Assembly: GCA_002104905.1 (NCBI GenBank)
Contig: MCFE01000215.1
Location: 62,001-126,000, forward strand
From: Basidiobolus meristosporus CBS 931.73
Taxonomy: Eukaryota; Basidiobolomycota; Basidiobolomycetes; Basidiobolales; Basidiobolaceae
Length of the DNA: 64,000 nt
Direction of reading: 5' to 3'
In this document: positions 44,530 to 55,001 of the stretch, in pieces
How the letters are laid out: every line of letters begins with the position of its first letter
Numbering within the stretch: position 1 is the first letter of the stretch
The notes under the pieces: model-generated
Told to the model about the DNA's origin: nothing
The model's input: only the letters and a program-made list of their open reading frames with translations
The model's database searches: none
Program-made: the position numbers and the translations under genes

Positions 44530-45332
44530 ATTTCCAGCGTTCACGTCCCCAACTGACTCAACAATCCGTTCCATCACCTCAGAAATCGGTCTCGATTGGT
44601 CGGCCCACTTGAAGTTCGAGGCCACCAATAACTCCAGGCGAATCCCATCCCACCAGTGAATAACTGAACCCTCCCCATCCGGTGACGTCATCATCCCAGC
44701 CCCCTTAGCAGTAAGTGTCCATCCAAATTCGAGATCTGGAAAGGCGATAATTTCTTCGGACCACCGCATGGCCCGAGCTAGCGGCGACCCTTCACCCAAC
44801 CCACGCACCAGGGGAAGGTCGGTCGCCGCGAGAGGTTCAGCCGACCAGTACCCCGAACGCCCGCCACCTAGGAAGAGTTGGAAGCCAGGGTCCCAGACTT
44901 GACGGGGAATAGAGCCGGTGGAAGGGCGCTAAGCTTCCCCCTTTTTCACCTCTCCCATAACCTCGTTATCACACGCGTCGGTGGTCCGATTGAAGTCTGG
45001 GGAGGTACGGTGGGAAGCAAATGCCGACCGTCACCACCCGCTCCGCGTTTACGGAGGTGGGCCGTCATGAAAGGTCCGCGCGTACCTCGAAAGCCGCGTC
45101 CTTTCGGACCGGAAGCCCCATGAAAGCGGGCCACCTGTATGACGAACCAAGACCGATCGGTTATTGACCACCTGGTCCGCACGACCAATCCCTTCGAAAA
45201 CTTTCGTACCTTTATGCCATACTCCGTGGGACCAGTGTCGACCTGAAGAAGTTCCCCCTCCCCCTCCACCTCCCTCACCACCAACCACCATATTTCAAAT
45301 TTCTCCGGAGGCCTGACTACCTCGAGGTTCAC
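44530..45332 (-). CDS. Candidate intron-containing host gene, unrecognised
   Basis: Two minus-strand stretches look coding but are in different frames. The first, from an ATG at 45332 (MNLEVVRPPEKFEIWWLVVR), runs to about 45060. The second, open from about 44935 past 44530, has protein-like composition (VWDPGFQLFLGGGRSGYW, FGWTLTAKGAGMMTSPDG, VIHWWDGIRLELLVA). A CTTAG acceptor-like sequence precedes the second near 44933. An intron of about 100-150 bp would join them. The open frame below 44530 looks random. No family recognised; it could also be a decayed gene. Confidence 0.3.
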
Positions 45333-45682
45333 CCCTCACGCGCGCCCAGATTCCTGACCGATGTGAGCTATATGTACAGACGACACGCAGGTTTATTTAT
45401 CCGGAAGGTCGATAGGAAATGAATCGTGGAATACCCGGTAATCTAATTGCAACGGGGGGGGGCTCGATGGCGACACATGGTAGCCTTGGAACTTCAATAG
45501 GATTTCCACACCGTCACATAAACGATCTATTGGTGTAGGTGGGGTTGGGATTGGGATTGGGATTGGTAAGTGAAAGGGATATCAATATTGGTATGCGGGT
45601 AAGTATGCTGGAGGTGGACCCCAAGGGACCTGGGTATAGTGGTTATGTACGTGATGAATCCACGAAGGTGTCGGTACGGTCA

Positions 45683-47470
45683 TTACTCGGATTTGTCGGT
45701 GATGGGCTTGTAGGTCGGCTCCCACATGCTTTTCTCCACGTATTTCAGCAGCTCCTCCCATGCGGGTGTGCCCACCTTGCTGGACGAACCGGAGGGCAAG
45801 ATGGAGAGGATTCTGGGATCCGTGGCGAGGTTCTCCTTGACTGCTTGGCGGCACACCGCGGCTGCTACCACCGCGGAGACCTCCCGAATCCGCTCGATTC
45901 TGGGGTAAAGAAGGTGTGACTTTCGCTCGTCCTCCGTCAGCGAGTCGGCCAGTGCCGCGGCCGAGGCGTAGATGATCGTGTCGGTGATGCGCGAGGGTCT
46001 GGAGAGGATGGCTCCGAGGCCAAGTCCTGGGAAGATGTACATGTTGTTGCCTTGGCCGGGGACATGCTCCTTCTTGTTCTCATCGACGTAGCGTGGGAAG
46101 GCAGTGCCTGACGCGAAGAGCACATTTCCATTGGTGTGGATCATGGCCTGTTCAAACGAGCATTCGGCTTGGGTGGCGGGATTCGAGAGGGGGAACACGA
46201 TTGGTCTTTCGTTGATGTCCGCCAAGAGCTTCAACACCTCCGCGTCGAACACCCCGCCCTGCGAGCTGAGGCCGATCAGGGCGGTGGGCTTGACGTATTC
46301 GATCGTCTCCTTCAGGTCCTTGAGTTGACGGCCCTCGTTGTCGTCTCTGGCGAAGTACACCTTGTGCTGGGCAAGCTTGTCCCCTCTGTCCTGGGTCACA
46401 AGGCCCTTCGAGTCGTTCAGCCAGAAGAGCTTCTTGGCCTCCTCCTCGGTCATGCCGTGCTCCAGCACGAAGTAGTCCATGATCTGCTTGGCAACCCCCA
46501 CCCCTGCCGACCCGGCCCCGAAGAAGAGCAGTCGATGCTGCTTGGCCGGGATCCCGACCTCCCTCACCGCATTGATGAACCCGGCGAGGATGACCGCCCC
46601 GGTGCCCTGGATGTCGTCGTTGAAGCTGAGGTAGCGGTTGCGGTGACGCTCGAGGAGCTCGAATGCGTGCTCCGAGGAGAAGTCCTCGAACTGGATCAGC
46701 ATCTTGGGGAAAGCCTTGTTCAACGTGGCCAGGACCGAGTCGACCGCCTTGTGGAACTCGTCCCCCTCCGGCCTCTTTCTGCGCAGTCCGAGGTAGAGCG
46801 GGTCGTCCAGGTTCTTCTGGTTGTTCGTGCCGAAGTCGAGGCAGATCGGAAGCGTTCTTCTGGGATCGAGGCCTGCCGCCGCCACGTACAGCTGCAACTT
46901 CCCGACTGGGATGCCCATGCCTCCAACCCCCAGATCGCCAAGTCCGAGGATGCGGGATCCGTCGGTGATGACGGCAATATCCGGAGTGATGGAAGGGTCG
47001 GGGAGGGCGTTCTTGTAGTTCTCGATGAGTTGGTCGAGGACAGGGATGTCATCGATGGAGATGAACAAGCCGTCGAACGATCCGTTAGGGGCTAAGAATG
47101 GATAGATGTGGGAATAATTGGCGCAAGCGGTGCCAACGGTGGGGGTGTAGATGAGTGGCATCAACTCCTCGGGGGAATCCAGAACCATCCTGTAGAACAG
47201 GTTCGAGTTGGTGTTTCTCAGCCAGGCCAAGAAGATGTACTTCTCCAGGCCAGTTGTCTTGCCACGCAGTTGCTCGAATGCTCTCGATACCTGCTTGCCC
47301 ATCGTCTCGAGGGCAGGAGGAAGAAGACCTCGCAACTGTCGGCTATCCCGCTCGGTAAGGGATGTGGCCGTTCCTTTGGCATAGAAGGGAGAGCGGATGT
47401 TGTAGGACATCCGTCTGCATTGGGTAGACCTAGCTAGTCGGGTGGATGCTAAACGTAATGCAGTGAACAT
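45683..47470 (-). CDS. Malic enzyme, probable mitochondrial form
   Basis: 595 residues, intronless. Oxidatively decarboxylates malate to pyruvate; NAD or NADP use cannot be decided from sequence alone. The start at 47470 was chosen because it gives a 21-residue Arg-rich, acid-free N-terminus (MFTALRLASTRLARSTQCRR) typical of a mitochondrial presequence. The open frame runs further upstream to 47572, and a later Met at 47407 would give the same 574-residue core as the paralogue. Catalytic features: YTPTVG Tyr, GIPVGKL Lys, metal ligands in FEDF and FNDDIQGTG, dinucleotide loop GAGSAG. A TATATA lies at 47532-47537. The central part is almost identical at DNA level to 51498-53222, in inverted orientation. 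Confidence 0.92.
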   Translation of the reverse strand: MFTALRLASTRLARSTQCRRMSYNIRSPFYAKGTATSLTERDSRQLRGLLPPALETMGKQVSRAFEQLRGKTTGLEKYIFLAWLRNTNSNLFYRMVLDSPEELMPLIYTPTVGTACANYSHIYPFLAPNGSFDGLFISIDDIPVLDQLIENYKNALPDPSITPDIAVITDGSRILGLGDLGVGGMGIPVGKLQLYVAAAGLDPRRTLPICLDFGTNNQKNLDDPLYLGLRRKRPEGDEFHKAVDSVLATLNKAFPKMLIQFEDFSSEHAFELLERHRNRYLSFNDDIQGTGAVILAGFINAVREVGIPAKQHRLLFFGAGSAGVGVAKQIMDYFVLEHGMTEEEAKKLFWLNDSKGLVTQDRGDKLAQHKVYFARDDNEGRQLKDLKETIEYVKPTALIGLSSQGGVFDAEVLKLLADINERPIVFPLSNPATQAECSFEQAMIHTNGNVLFASGTAFPRYVDENKKEHVPGQGNNMYIFPGLGLGAILSRPSRITDTIIYASAAALADSLTEDERKSHLLYPRIERIREVSAVVAAAVCRQAVKENLATDPRILSILPSGSSSKVGTPAWEELLKYVEKSMWEPTYKPITDKSE

Positions 47471-47531
47471 GTGACAATCGAGGTAAATGAGATACCGTAG
47501 CAAGCAATGAGGGATTCGGAAGTGGTTGGAG

Positions 47532-47537
47532 TATATA
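47532..47537 (-). promoter_or_regulatory. TATA-like box of the mitochondrial malic enzyme gene
   Basis: TATATA on the minus strand, 62 bp before the chosen ATG at 47470. Confidence 0.4.
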
Positions 47538-47572
47538 TGTAATCGGCCAATGCCACATGGAGTGGTCAACAT

Positions 47573-50500
47573 GACTAACCCACCAGTCTAATCGTATCAT
47601 GGTTACGAAAAGCCACATCTCTCGCGAAACATCAAGGGCAGCGTCAGGCCTTGATGTACCAACCCTAACAATCCATTAATCATCACCACTTGCCTAATCT
47701 GGCCGGACGCCACCGAATCTTCGAATTGCGGGCGAACCATGCGATCCATCATTTGGTAAAGAGTTAGTGAGCAGCATTCGGTCGCATTCCCAGTCAATGA
47801 GCGGTCGCCATTGGAATCGAGCCTCGTAGGAATCAGCAATCTACATCACTAAACCAATAATTCATTGTGGAACGAGACAAACTATAAGCCATCTCAGATT
47901 GCGTTGGCCCTGAAGATTATCAACGGCATTTGGCAAGTTATCGATTGGCGGCAGATCAATCAGTGGAGATGAGCACTTGCTGATGGTGATGCTCACGCAA
48001 GAGATGACTGCCGGTGGGCGCGAGGTCCCGTGCCTTGCCTAAGCACGACTTCTCCCTGGATGGCTGATGCTGTGTACCACATGGCAACGCTGATTATCTT
48101 GGGTCAGAAGTGCACTTGATGCAGCCGCACAAGTCCCTACCTCTCCGGAACCCCAACCAGCCCGAGCCTCCAAATCCTACCGGCATGGCGGCCAGGGACT
48201 CAAGCAGACCAACAATTCAGAGCGAGCGTTTCCCTGGGAATATCCCTTCCAGGCTGCAGAGGCGGTGGTGGTCGTGTTGCGACTCCGCTGCCAACCATGC
48301 AGACGTTGATAATCGCGGATGCTCATGCCCCCATCTGTAGATAACCAGGCATCCCAAAAGATATCGCAAGATCATACCACTCCGTGTCCAAAATCAACCG
48401 CTGACCTAGGTGCTTCCCGACGCCACACATGTCTAGGTTGACTTCCCAGGGGCCAGCTGCAGGAGGCAGCCCGCCGGCGCCGCGGGTGGGGATTCTCGGA
48501 AACCAGCGGTTTGTTTGTTCAAGTCCCCGAAGCAGACATAAGAGCAACCATGGGACTCTCTCATTCACGAATGCGTGGGACTCAGCATGTGTAGGAACTT
48601 CCCTGCCGCCACACCATTGGCGTGTCGGATTGCACACCCATTTGATCCCATGCTGGTTAAATGATGCGCATGTAGGTGGGTAAGTCAGAATGCCATTATT
48701 GGCCATGAGAAATACCATAGGATGCAAATGGGCTACAGCGATGCACAAATGAAGAACGAGTCCCCCTGGTACATTGTGCGCCGATTTCCAGTATCTGACG
48801 ACACGGGAGGATTACGTTAATTACCTCTGGACACTCTGCTTGGACGAAGCATACCTTGAGGCGAGGCACTGTGTTCCCAGCGCCGTTCATTATCGGCTCC
48901 ATCAACACTCGGGTGAAGCGTGGCTCTACTTAATGCCATCACCAATACCATTCGTCCAGCGTGCTCCGGAAATCCCCGAGCAGACCCAGGCTTTGCGAGC
49001 CAATTAATTAGAGTTTCATTAGCAGTGGGGGTACAGCTGGCATTAGGCAGGATCGCACCTTCCTCTAGGAGAATTTTGTTTACAAATGGTACGTCGATCC
49101 GGATCCAGGTGGGCACCTCGATCTATCATGAGCTCGACTTACGGAACATGCACCGAGAGTAGAAAACGGATGGGGATTCCCAACCGCTCCGAATCAATCC
49201 GTAGCGCAGGATGCAGGACGAGGGGAAACCGAAATTTCGGAATATGAAACCTCTCTACTGATCCGCCCCTTCCCACGAATGCACAAACCTCCTCAGAACT
49301 CAGATCCACGCCTCGGTGGCACTTTCCTCTAGAGTCTTGTCCCTCATCGCAGTCGACCCATCATGCCTAACCAGCATGCGGAGGGCTCGCTTCCCACCAG
49401 CGGCTCTAGCACGACTTGCTGGAACCAACAAGGTTTGGCGCGTGAGCAAGATAGGCGATGCTGATTCGGTGCGGGGCCATCCGAGATAGGATCCCATTGC
49501 TATCAGGATTCCCACCTGGGGATGCATTTGGAATGATTGCGACAAAAGTGTGCTCTGCCATCCCAAGAAGGAATGCGACGGTGGGATTGCACAGTGGGAC
49601 GATCTGGTGGGAGCAGGACGCAGCGTGTGCGGAGAAACCCACTGCTTGCGGGTGGAGCGCCTCCACCAGCTAGCTCCATGCCAACTGGAGGCCATTCCGG
49701 TTTCCAGCGCGGTGGCTGGATGACGGTTGTGCTGCTTGGAAAACGCGGGCGGGTGGCCAGCAAAACGGTTCGCTTATAGATTTCCCCTGAGCCACGACTA
49801 TGGTCGCAATTGGAAAGTGTGGTAATGGAACCAAATATGGCAGTGGGTTAGAGGTGATTTGGGGTGGCGACGAAATGTGTCAGGCTTGCCGCTGTCGACG
49901 CTGGCCAACCAGCGTCGCCCATTCCGTGTACCGGGTTGCACTATTGGGAATTTCAGCTGCGTGATATAGTTGGTGAGAGCATGGCTGCAGATGTTCGTGT
50001 GGGAAGCAATGGTGGGAGCCATAAGTGGCGATTGAGGGGCTGGTATTGCATATGGCGAGTGGAACTGTGGGGAAGGGCTGCTGCAATGCAGGACGAGCAG
50101 TTCGAGGTGGGACCACTTGCGAGAACCACGATCGATCTCGTTCTGTGCGGACACCCAGCCAGCCTTGACCAATAAGTTCGTGGGCATGTCGAAAGGGGAA
50201 GAGCGCAATAGAGGGCACCCCGCTGCCGCATCATTTTGGGAATCGATGGTAGCATAGAGGGAATGAGGATCATTAGCCTTGTTATACTAACAATTTGCTG
50301 CACCGCCTTTTTTTAGCATGCCACCGACGAAAATGCTCGATTTGTTTTGATCAGCCTATTGGATCACGCTGCTCATAGCTGATTCAATCACCTCTCTGCA
50401 TTCTCCGCAAATGGTGCATGTACCAGACGGCGATTCCCGGAAACTCGCTGCACATTCATTCTGTTGGACTAGTCGCAGCTTCGTCGTCCGCTGGACGCGC

Positions 50501-51400
50501 TGCTGCAGCAGGATGGGCCCCTCCGCGAGACCTAAGCACCAGTGCCCCATCCTCCAAAGCCCTCTCCACACCGCGCTCCCCTCATGGCTGGTGCTCGGAA
50601 TGCTGCCCGTCCTCTGAGGATCCCCACTCTGGCTGATCAGCATGGATCGGTGGCGCCCGTGCTGGCTGTCTCTCTGAATTGAAGATTGGGTGATTGTCTG
50701 CCTTGGGCTAGAAGGGGATTTCGTCGTGGCGCCTAATTTAGACTCAATGGACGACCTCGGGGGATTCCGGAGGATGGCCTGCTGAAGGTAGTAACCGTTG
50801 GTTCCGTAAAATCTCGAGAGACGAGCCTAGCAGCAGGAATAAGAATATCTGGATTTTATTGGCTTGTGCGACGTCCACTCCCCCATCGAGCAAACACCAG
50901 TTGCTCAACTTGAGATGAAGCTGCATGCCGTCATTCATCTCAGTAGAGCATTGATAGCTTGAATTAGATCTCCGTTTCTTGAAATAGAAATGCCAATCGA
51001 ATCTAGTCTCCAGAATCACTGGAAAATCATGGACACGGCCATCACTGCTGTCGAGGTGGTAGACAGCTTCATGCTTCCCTTCGTGAGGAGCCCCTCGCTC
51101 GCCCCCGACAGTGTGTTCCGCGTTGAAACCCAGGCCGAGTGGACAAGTGGAGCCGGCCAACTCTTGGAACCAGATTGGCCCACTGATGGGAAAAAGCCCC
51201 GATTTATGCCCACTCCATACACCAATACGTACCCTCTGCTGCACTGAATAAATCAATCCCTTCGCCAATATAAACAAACGAGATACTGGTTCGGAAGCAC
51301 GATATTTGCCCAGCTATGACAAATAATGTCCAATCAGGTTTCCCTTTTTGTGGCAATTCATGGATTTGTCACCTGCTATCAATTTGGGTTGAGTCACTCC
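47573..51400. other. Intergenic island between the malic enzyme genes
   Basis: About 3.8 kb of GC-richer sequence without a gene I can support. Many 60-140 codon ORFs overlap on both strands (for example minus 48323-48748, 48817-49116, 49300-49695, 49798-50208, 50744-51277), but none shows a domain, and they compete with equally long frames on the other strand. Exons of an intron-rich or decayed gene between about 48.3 and 49.8 kb on the minus strand are possible. The outer parts would hold the two divergent malic enzyme promoters. Confidence 0.4.
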
Positions 51401-51409
51401 CGTACGAAG

Positions 51410-51417
51410 TATAAAAG
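51410..51417 (+). promoter_or_regulatory. TATA box of the second malic enzyme gene
   Basis: TATAAAAG, 81 bp upstream of the ATG at 51498, a normal distance for a fungal core promoter with a short leader. Confidence 0.55.
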
Positions 51418-51497
51418 CGGCCAGCCTCGGCCGCTGAACAACTCATCAGTTCGTCGACTGGATTGTATTCAGCAGTCTGCACCAAATCAAAAGCACT

Positions 51498-53222
51498 ATG
51501 CCCAACATCCGATCCTCTTTCTTATCCCAAGGAACCGCCACCAATGAATCCGACCGGGATGCGTTCAAGCTACGTGGCCTGATGCCTTCCGTGGTGGAGT
51601 CCATGGAGAAGCAAGTTGCTCGTGCCTTCGAGCAGCTTCGTAGCAAGCCCACCGACTTGGAAAAGTACATCTTCCTCGCCTGGATGAGAAACACCAACAC
51701 CCGGCTCTTCTACAAGATGATCCTGAGCTCCCCTGCTGAGCTGATGCCACTCATCTACACCCCCACCGTGGGCGCTGCCTGTGTCAACTACTCTCACATC
51801 TATCCATTCCTCGCTCCCAATGGAACCTTTGACGGGCTGTTCATCTCCATCGATGACATCCCTGTCCTCGACCAGATCCTTGAGAACTACAAGAGCGCCC
51901 TCCCCGACTCCTCCTTAACACCTGATATCTCGGTCATCACCGACGGATCCCGCATCCTCGGACTTGGCGATCTCGGGGTTGGAGGCATGGGCATCCCAGT
52001 CGGGAAGTTGCAGCTGTACGTGGCGGCGGCAGGCCTCGATCCCAGAAGAACGCTTCCGATCTGCCTCGACTTCGGCACGAACAACCAGAAGAACCTGGAC
52101 GACCCGCTCTACCTCGGACTGCGCAGAAAGAGGCCGGAGGGGGACGAGTTCCACAAGGCGGTCGACTCGGTCCTGGCCACGTTGAACAAGGCTTTCCCCA
52201 AGATGCTGATCCAGTTCGAGGACTTCTCCTCGGAGCACGCATTCGAGCTCCTCGAGCGTCACCGCAACCGCTACCTCAGCTTCAACGACGACATCCAGGG
52301 CACCGGGGCGGTCATCCTCGCCGGGTTCATCAATGCGGTGAGGGAGGTCGGGATCCCGGCCAAGCAGCATCGACTGCTCTTCTTCGGGGCCGGGTCGGCA
52401 GGGGTGGGGGTTGCCAAGCAGATCATGGACTACTTCGTGCTGGAGCACGGCATGACCGAGGAGGAGGCCAAGAAGCTCTTCTGGCTGAACGACTCGAAGG
52501 GCCTTGTGACCCAGGACAGAGGGGACAAGCTTGCCCAGCACAAGGTGTACTTCGCCAGAGACGACAACGAGGGCCGTCAACTCAAGGACCTGAAGGAGAC
52601 GATCGAATACGTCAAGCCCACCGCCCTGATCGGCCTCAGCTCGCAGGGCGGGGTGTTCGACGCGGAGGTGTTGAAGCTCTTGGCGGACATCAACGAAAGA
52701 CCAATCGTGTTCCCCCTCTCGAATCCCGCCACCCAAGCCGAATGCTCGTTTGAACAGGCCATGATCCACACCAAGGGCAAGGTGCTCTTCGCATCAGGCA
52801 CTGCCTTCCCAAGTTACATTGATGAGAACAAGAAGGAGCATGTCCCCGGCCAAGGCAACAACATGTACATCTTCCCAGGACTCGGCCTCGGAGCCATCCT
52901 CTCCAGACCCTCACGCATCACCGACACGATCATCTACGCCTCGGCCGCGGCACTGGCCGACTCGCTGACGGAGGACGAGCGAAAGTCACACCTTCTTTAC
53001 CCCAGAATCGAGCGGATTCGGGAGGTTTCTGCGGTGGTAGCAGCCGCGGTGTGCCGCCAAGCAGTCAAGGAGAATCTCGCCACAGATACAGAAATCCTTT
53101 CCATTCTCCCAGTCAATGCGTCAACGGAAGTAGGCACACCAGTATGGGAAGAGCTGATCCAACATGTGAAGATGAACATGTGGGAGCCGGTTTACGAATC
53201 GGAGATCGCCAGCAAGATGTAA
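51498..53222 (+). CDS. Malic enzyme, probable cytosolic form
   Basis: 574 residues, intronless, a full-length malic enzyme of usual eukaryotic size. Tyr88 in LIYTPTVG and Lys170 in GIPVGKLQ are the expected catalytic pair. Glu241, Asp242 and Asp265 (FEDF, FNDDIQGTG) bind the divalent metal; GAGSAG at 297-302 is the dinucleotide loop; ITDGSRILGLGDLG at 147-160 is the malate-binding loop. It lacks the presequence of its paralogue at 45683-47470, so a cytosolic enzyme is inferred. It would supply pyruvate and reducing power, complementing the mitochondrial form. Residues 147 to about 424 are identical to the paralogue, with near-identical codons, while the first 146 and the last 30 residues differ. 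Confidence 0.93.
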   Translation: MPNIRSSFLSQGTATNESDRDAFKLRGLMPSVVESMEKQVARAFEQLRSKPTDLEKYIFLAWMRNTNTRLFYKMILSSPAELMPLIYTPTVGAACVNYSHIYPFLAPNGTFDGLFISIDDIPVLDQILENYKSALPDSSLTPDISVITDGSRILGLGDLGVGGMGIPVGKLQLYVAAAGLDPRRTLPICLDFGTNNQKNLDDPLYLGLRRKRPEGDEFHKAVDSVLATLNKAFPKMLIQFEDFSSEHAFELLERHRNRYLSFNDDIQGTGAVILAGFINAVREVGIPAKQHRLLFFGAGSAGVGVAKQIMDYFVLEHGMTEEEAKKLFWLNDSKGLVTQDRGDKLAQHKVYFARDDNEGRQLKDLKETIEYVKPTALIGLSSQGGVFDAEVLKLLADINERPIVFPLSNPATQAECSFEQAMIHTKGKVLFASGTAFPSYIDENKKEHVPGQGNNMYIFPGLGLGAILSRPSRITDTIIYASAAALADSLTEDERKSHLLYPRIERIREVSAVVAAAVCRQAVKENLATDTEILSILPVNASTEVGTPVWEELIQHVKMNMWEPVYESEIASKM

Positions 53223-54274
53223 GGCAACGCTTCTCGTGAATGGCCCCTTAGTCACCTGGAAACGACTCCTAGGACCTCGACAATACTACGTTAATTTCCC
53301 CAACCACTGTATTCCTAGCTGAAAACTTGGCCTTGTTCCTGTATATTGATGTCGATATCAATACTATCTCTTGATTCGGCATTCCATATGACCGGGCCAT
53401 GTATTTGTGAATAAATCGAATTTAATTTTCCAACAAACCGCCAGGTATGTTGTGCCCAATGCGTGTCTCAGATGGAACTTGACCACCCATACGATCCTAT
53501 GATGCACTCCGTCCCAGGTCAGGATTCGTGTGGGGTGCAGAATGGTGATACTTCCCCTCGTTAATGATCATTCAAGCCCGCATCCGGCCAGTTAGTTTCA
53601 AAAGCTGGTATGTCTGCTTACAATCCACCGTCATACGATGTCACATGGTGCGGATTGGCCTTCTTTGGGACATCCTAAGCATGACTACGTCAATAGGGTT
53701 CTCTAATCAGGTATGGTTTCCACGATCTACTGTTGAGAGTTGTGCAGCAACTTGGCGCCCCTCACATCGTGTGAACCAACCACATATTCAGCTGAAGCAT
53801 GCGGTAATATTGCAGTTGGACTTTTGTTGCTGGTTAATGAGCGGGTGGAGTACTCAGTACTAAGTCAAATGCCCCTCCAATATGATGCTTCAAAAACAAG
53901 TGGGAAATGTTGACGCATCCTATAACAGAATTGAAGTACTTGGTGGTTGCTATAGTATGAGATTGATCTACTGGAATCTCAAAATCGGATTCTTCTTATT
54001 ACTTCAGTACCTTCAATGAGCTCTTGGGGGAGACTGATTTGTAGGCTGCTAGGATAAGTCAATTCCAATTACCCTATGCGCTATATGTGCACCACAGCAT
54101 ACTTGTTTAAATATACAATGGAAAAATGGTACGAGTATAGATGTTTTATCAAACATTACAAAAGGCATGAAAAGTTGGAAATTGTCTGTAAAAATTGTAC
54201 TTGGGAAACAAGTGTTGTTGAAATGGAATTGAGTATACTGGATTCTCTGATAACCTTAAAGAATAATATCACCC
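53223..54274. other. 3' flank of the malic enzyme gene, AT-rich transition
   Basis: AATAAA at 53410-53415 may be the polyadenylation signal of the upstream gene. The rest falls in GC content toward the transposon zone. ORFs of 76-99 codons (53564-53863, 54076-54306) show no domain. Confidence 0.4.
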
Positions 54275-54627
54275 TGTTGCAAGAGTTTTGGAGATATGAA
54301 AAGTGACTGGGAGAGCAAGCAGATTATGTGGCTTTCGCTTTATGGTTTGTTGAATATGGAAGTAGTATCTTTAAATTTGCATAATCCTGATATCAAAAAC
54401 ATAAAATTTGCCTGGGAAAGTGTCAAGAATTGCTGTGCAAAGATTGCAACTCTGTGGAAAACTTGAAGTATTTCCACAAAATATCCAGTACCCAAACATG
54501 AAAAATTTCCCAGTAGCTCAAAATAAAATCTAATCAGGTATCTGGCCAGAGTTATGTAGAGATTTTAAGCTAAGATTTAAGTTGCCAACTTCACAGAATA
54601 TCATGGGTAATTACCCTACCTACAATA
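54275..54627 (-). repeat. copia LTR, degenerate
   Basis: A minus-strand LTR (plus strand TGTTGCAAGAG...CTACAATA) followed by only about 28 bp of internal sequence including CTCCCGCTCAA, the complement of a purine tract. It is the 3' LTR of a copy whose body was lost or displaced by copia-8. Confidence 0.7.
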
Positions 54628-54655
54628 CTCCCGCTCAAATCAATACCATTCTAAC

Positions 54656-55001
54656 TGTTGTAAGAGCTTTCAAGATACTGCTAGTGATTGGTAGAACAAA
54701 TTGATTAGGTGGTTTTCACTCAATGATTTATTGAATGTAAAAGTGGTATTTATACTCTTGCATGATCTTGGCAAGAGAAGCACATAGAGTATGTCTTGAA
54801 AGGTCTTTAGGGCATGTGTGCCAAGTTTTGGGCAGTTTGGACTGTTTTGAGAATATGTATATACTGGGTAACTGACTTTTTGGTGAAAATATGAGAAGAA
54901 ATCCAGACAAGGAGCATGGTTGGTATTCTCTAAGATTTGTAGGTAATGATGTAAGTGACTAGTCAGGCAAATACTTAGGTGGAATTACAGATTCCACAAT
55001 A
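54656..55001 (-). repeat. copia-8 3' LTR
   Basis: A 346-bp LTR in minus orientation (plus strand TGTTGTAAGAGCTTTC...CCACAATA), followed by the purine tract complement CTCCCATGC. Confidence 0.75.

Noticed and set aside
44125-44530. Lower part of the 227-codon ORF at 44125-44808
   Set aside because: After about 44530 the translation becomes Arg/Ser/Cys-rich and non-repetitive, without protein-like character, and other frames are equally open. Probably beyond the exon or non-coding.
45541-45567. GGGATT repeated three times, as a possible interstitial telomere
   Set aside because: The unit is not TTAGGG, there are only three units, and it lies just downstream of the malic enzyme stop. Treated as a chance microsatellite.
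46136-47095. 319-codon ORF on the plus strand antisense to the first malic enzyme (and the 284-codon equivalent at 51915-52769)
   Set aside because: It exists in both paralogues only because the sense strand avoids certain codons in a GC-rich gene. Composition is Arg/Gly/Val/Leu-biased and matches no family.
48817-49116. Minus-strand ORF with a stretch (PTWIRIDVPFVNKILLEEGA) faintly recalling HpcH/HpaI aldolases
   Set aside because: No metal-binding or catalytic motif follows and neighbouring frames do not extend the similarity. Not called.
50744-51277. 177-codon minus-strand ORF before the second malic enzyme
   Set aside because: It overlaps an equally long plus-strand frame, has no domain and lies in promoter-proximal sequence.
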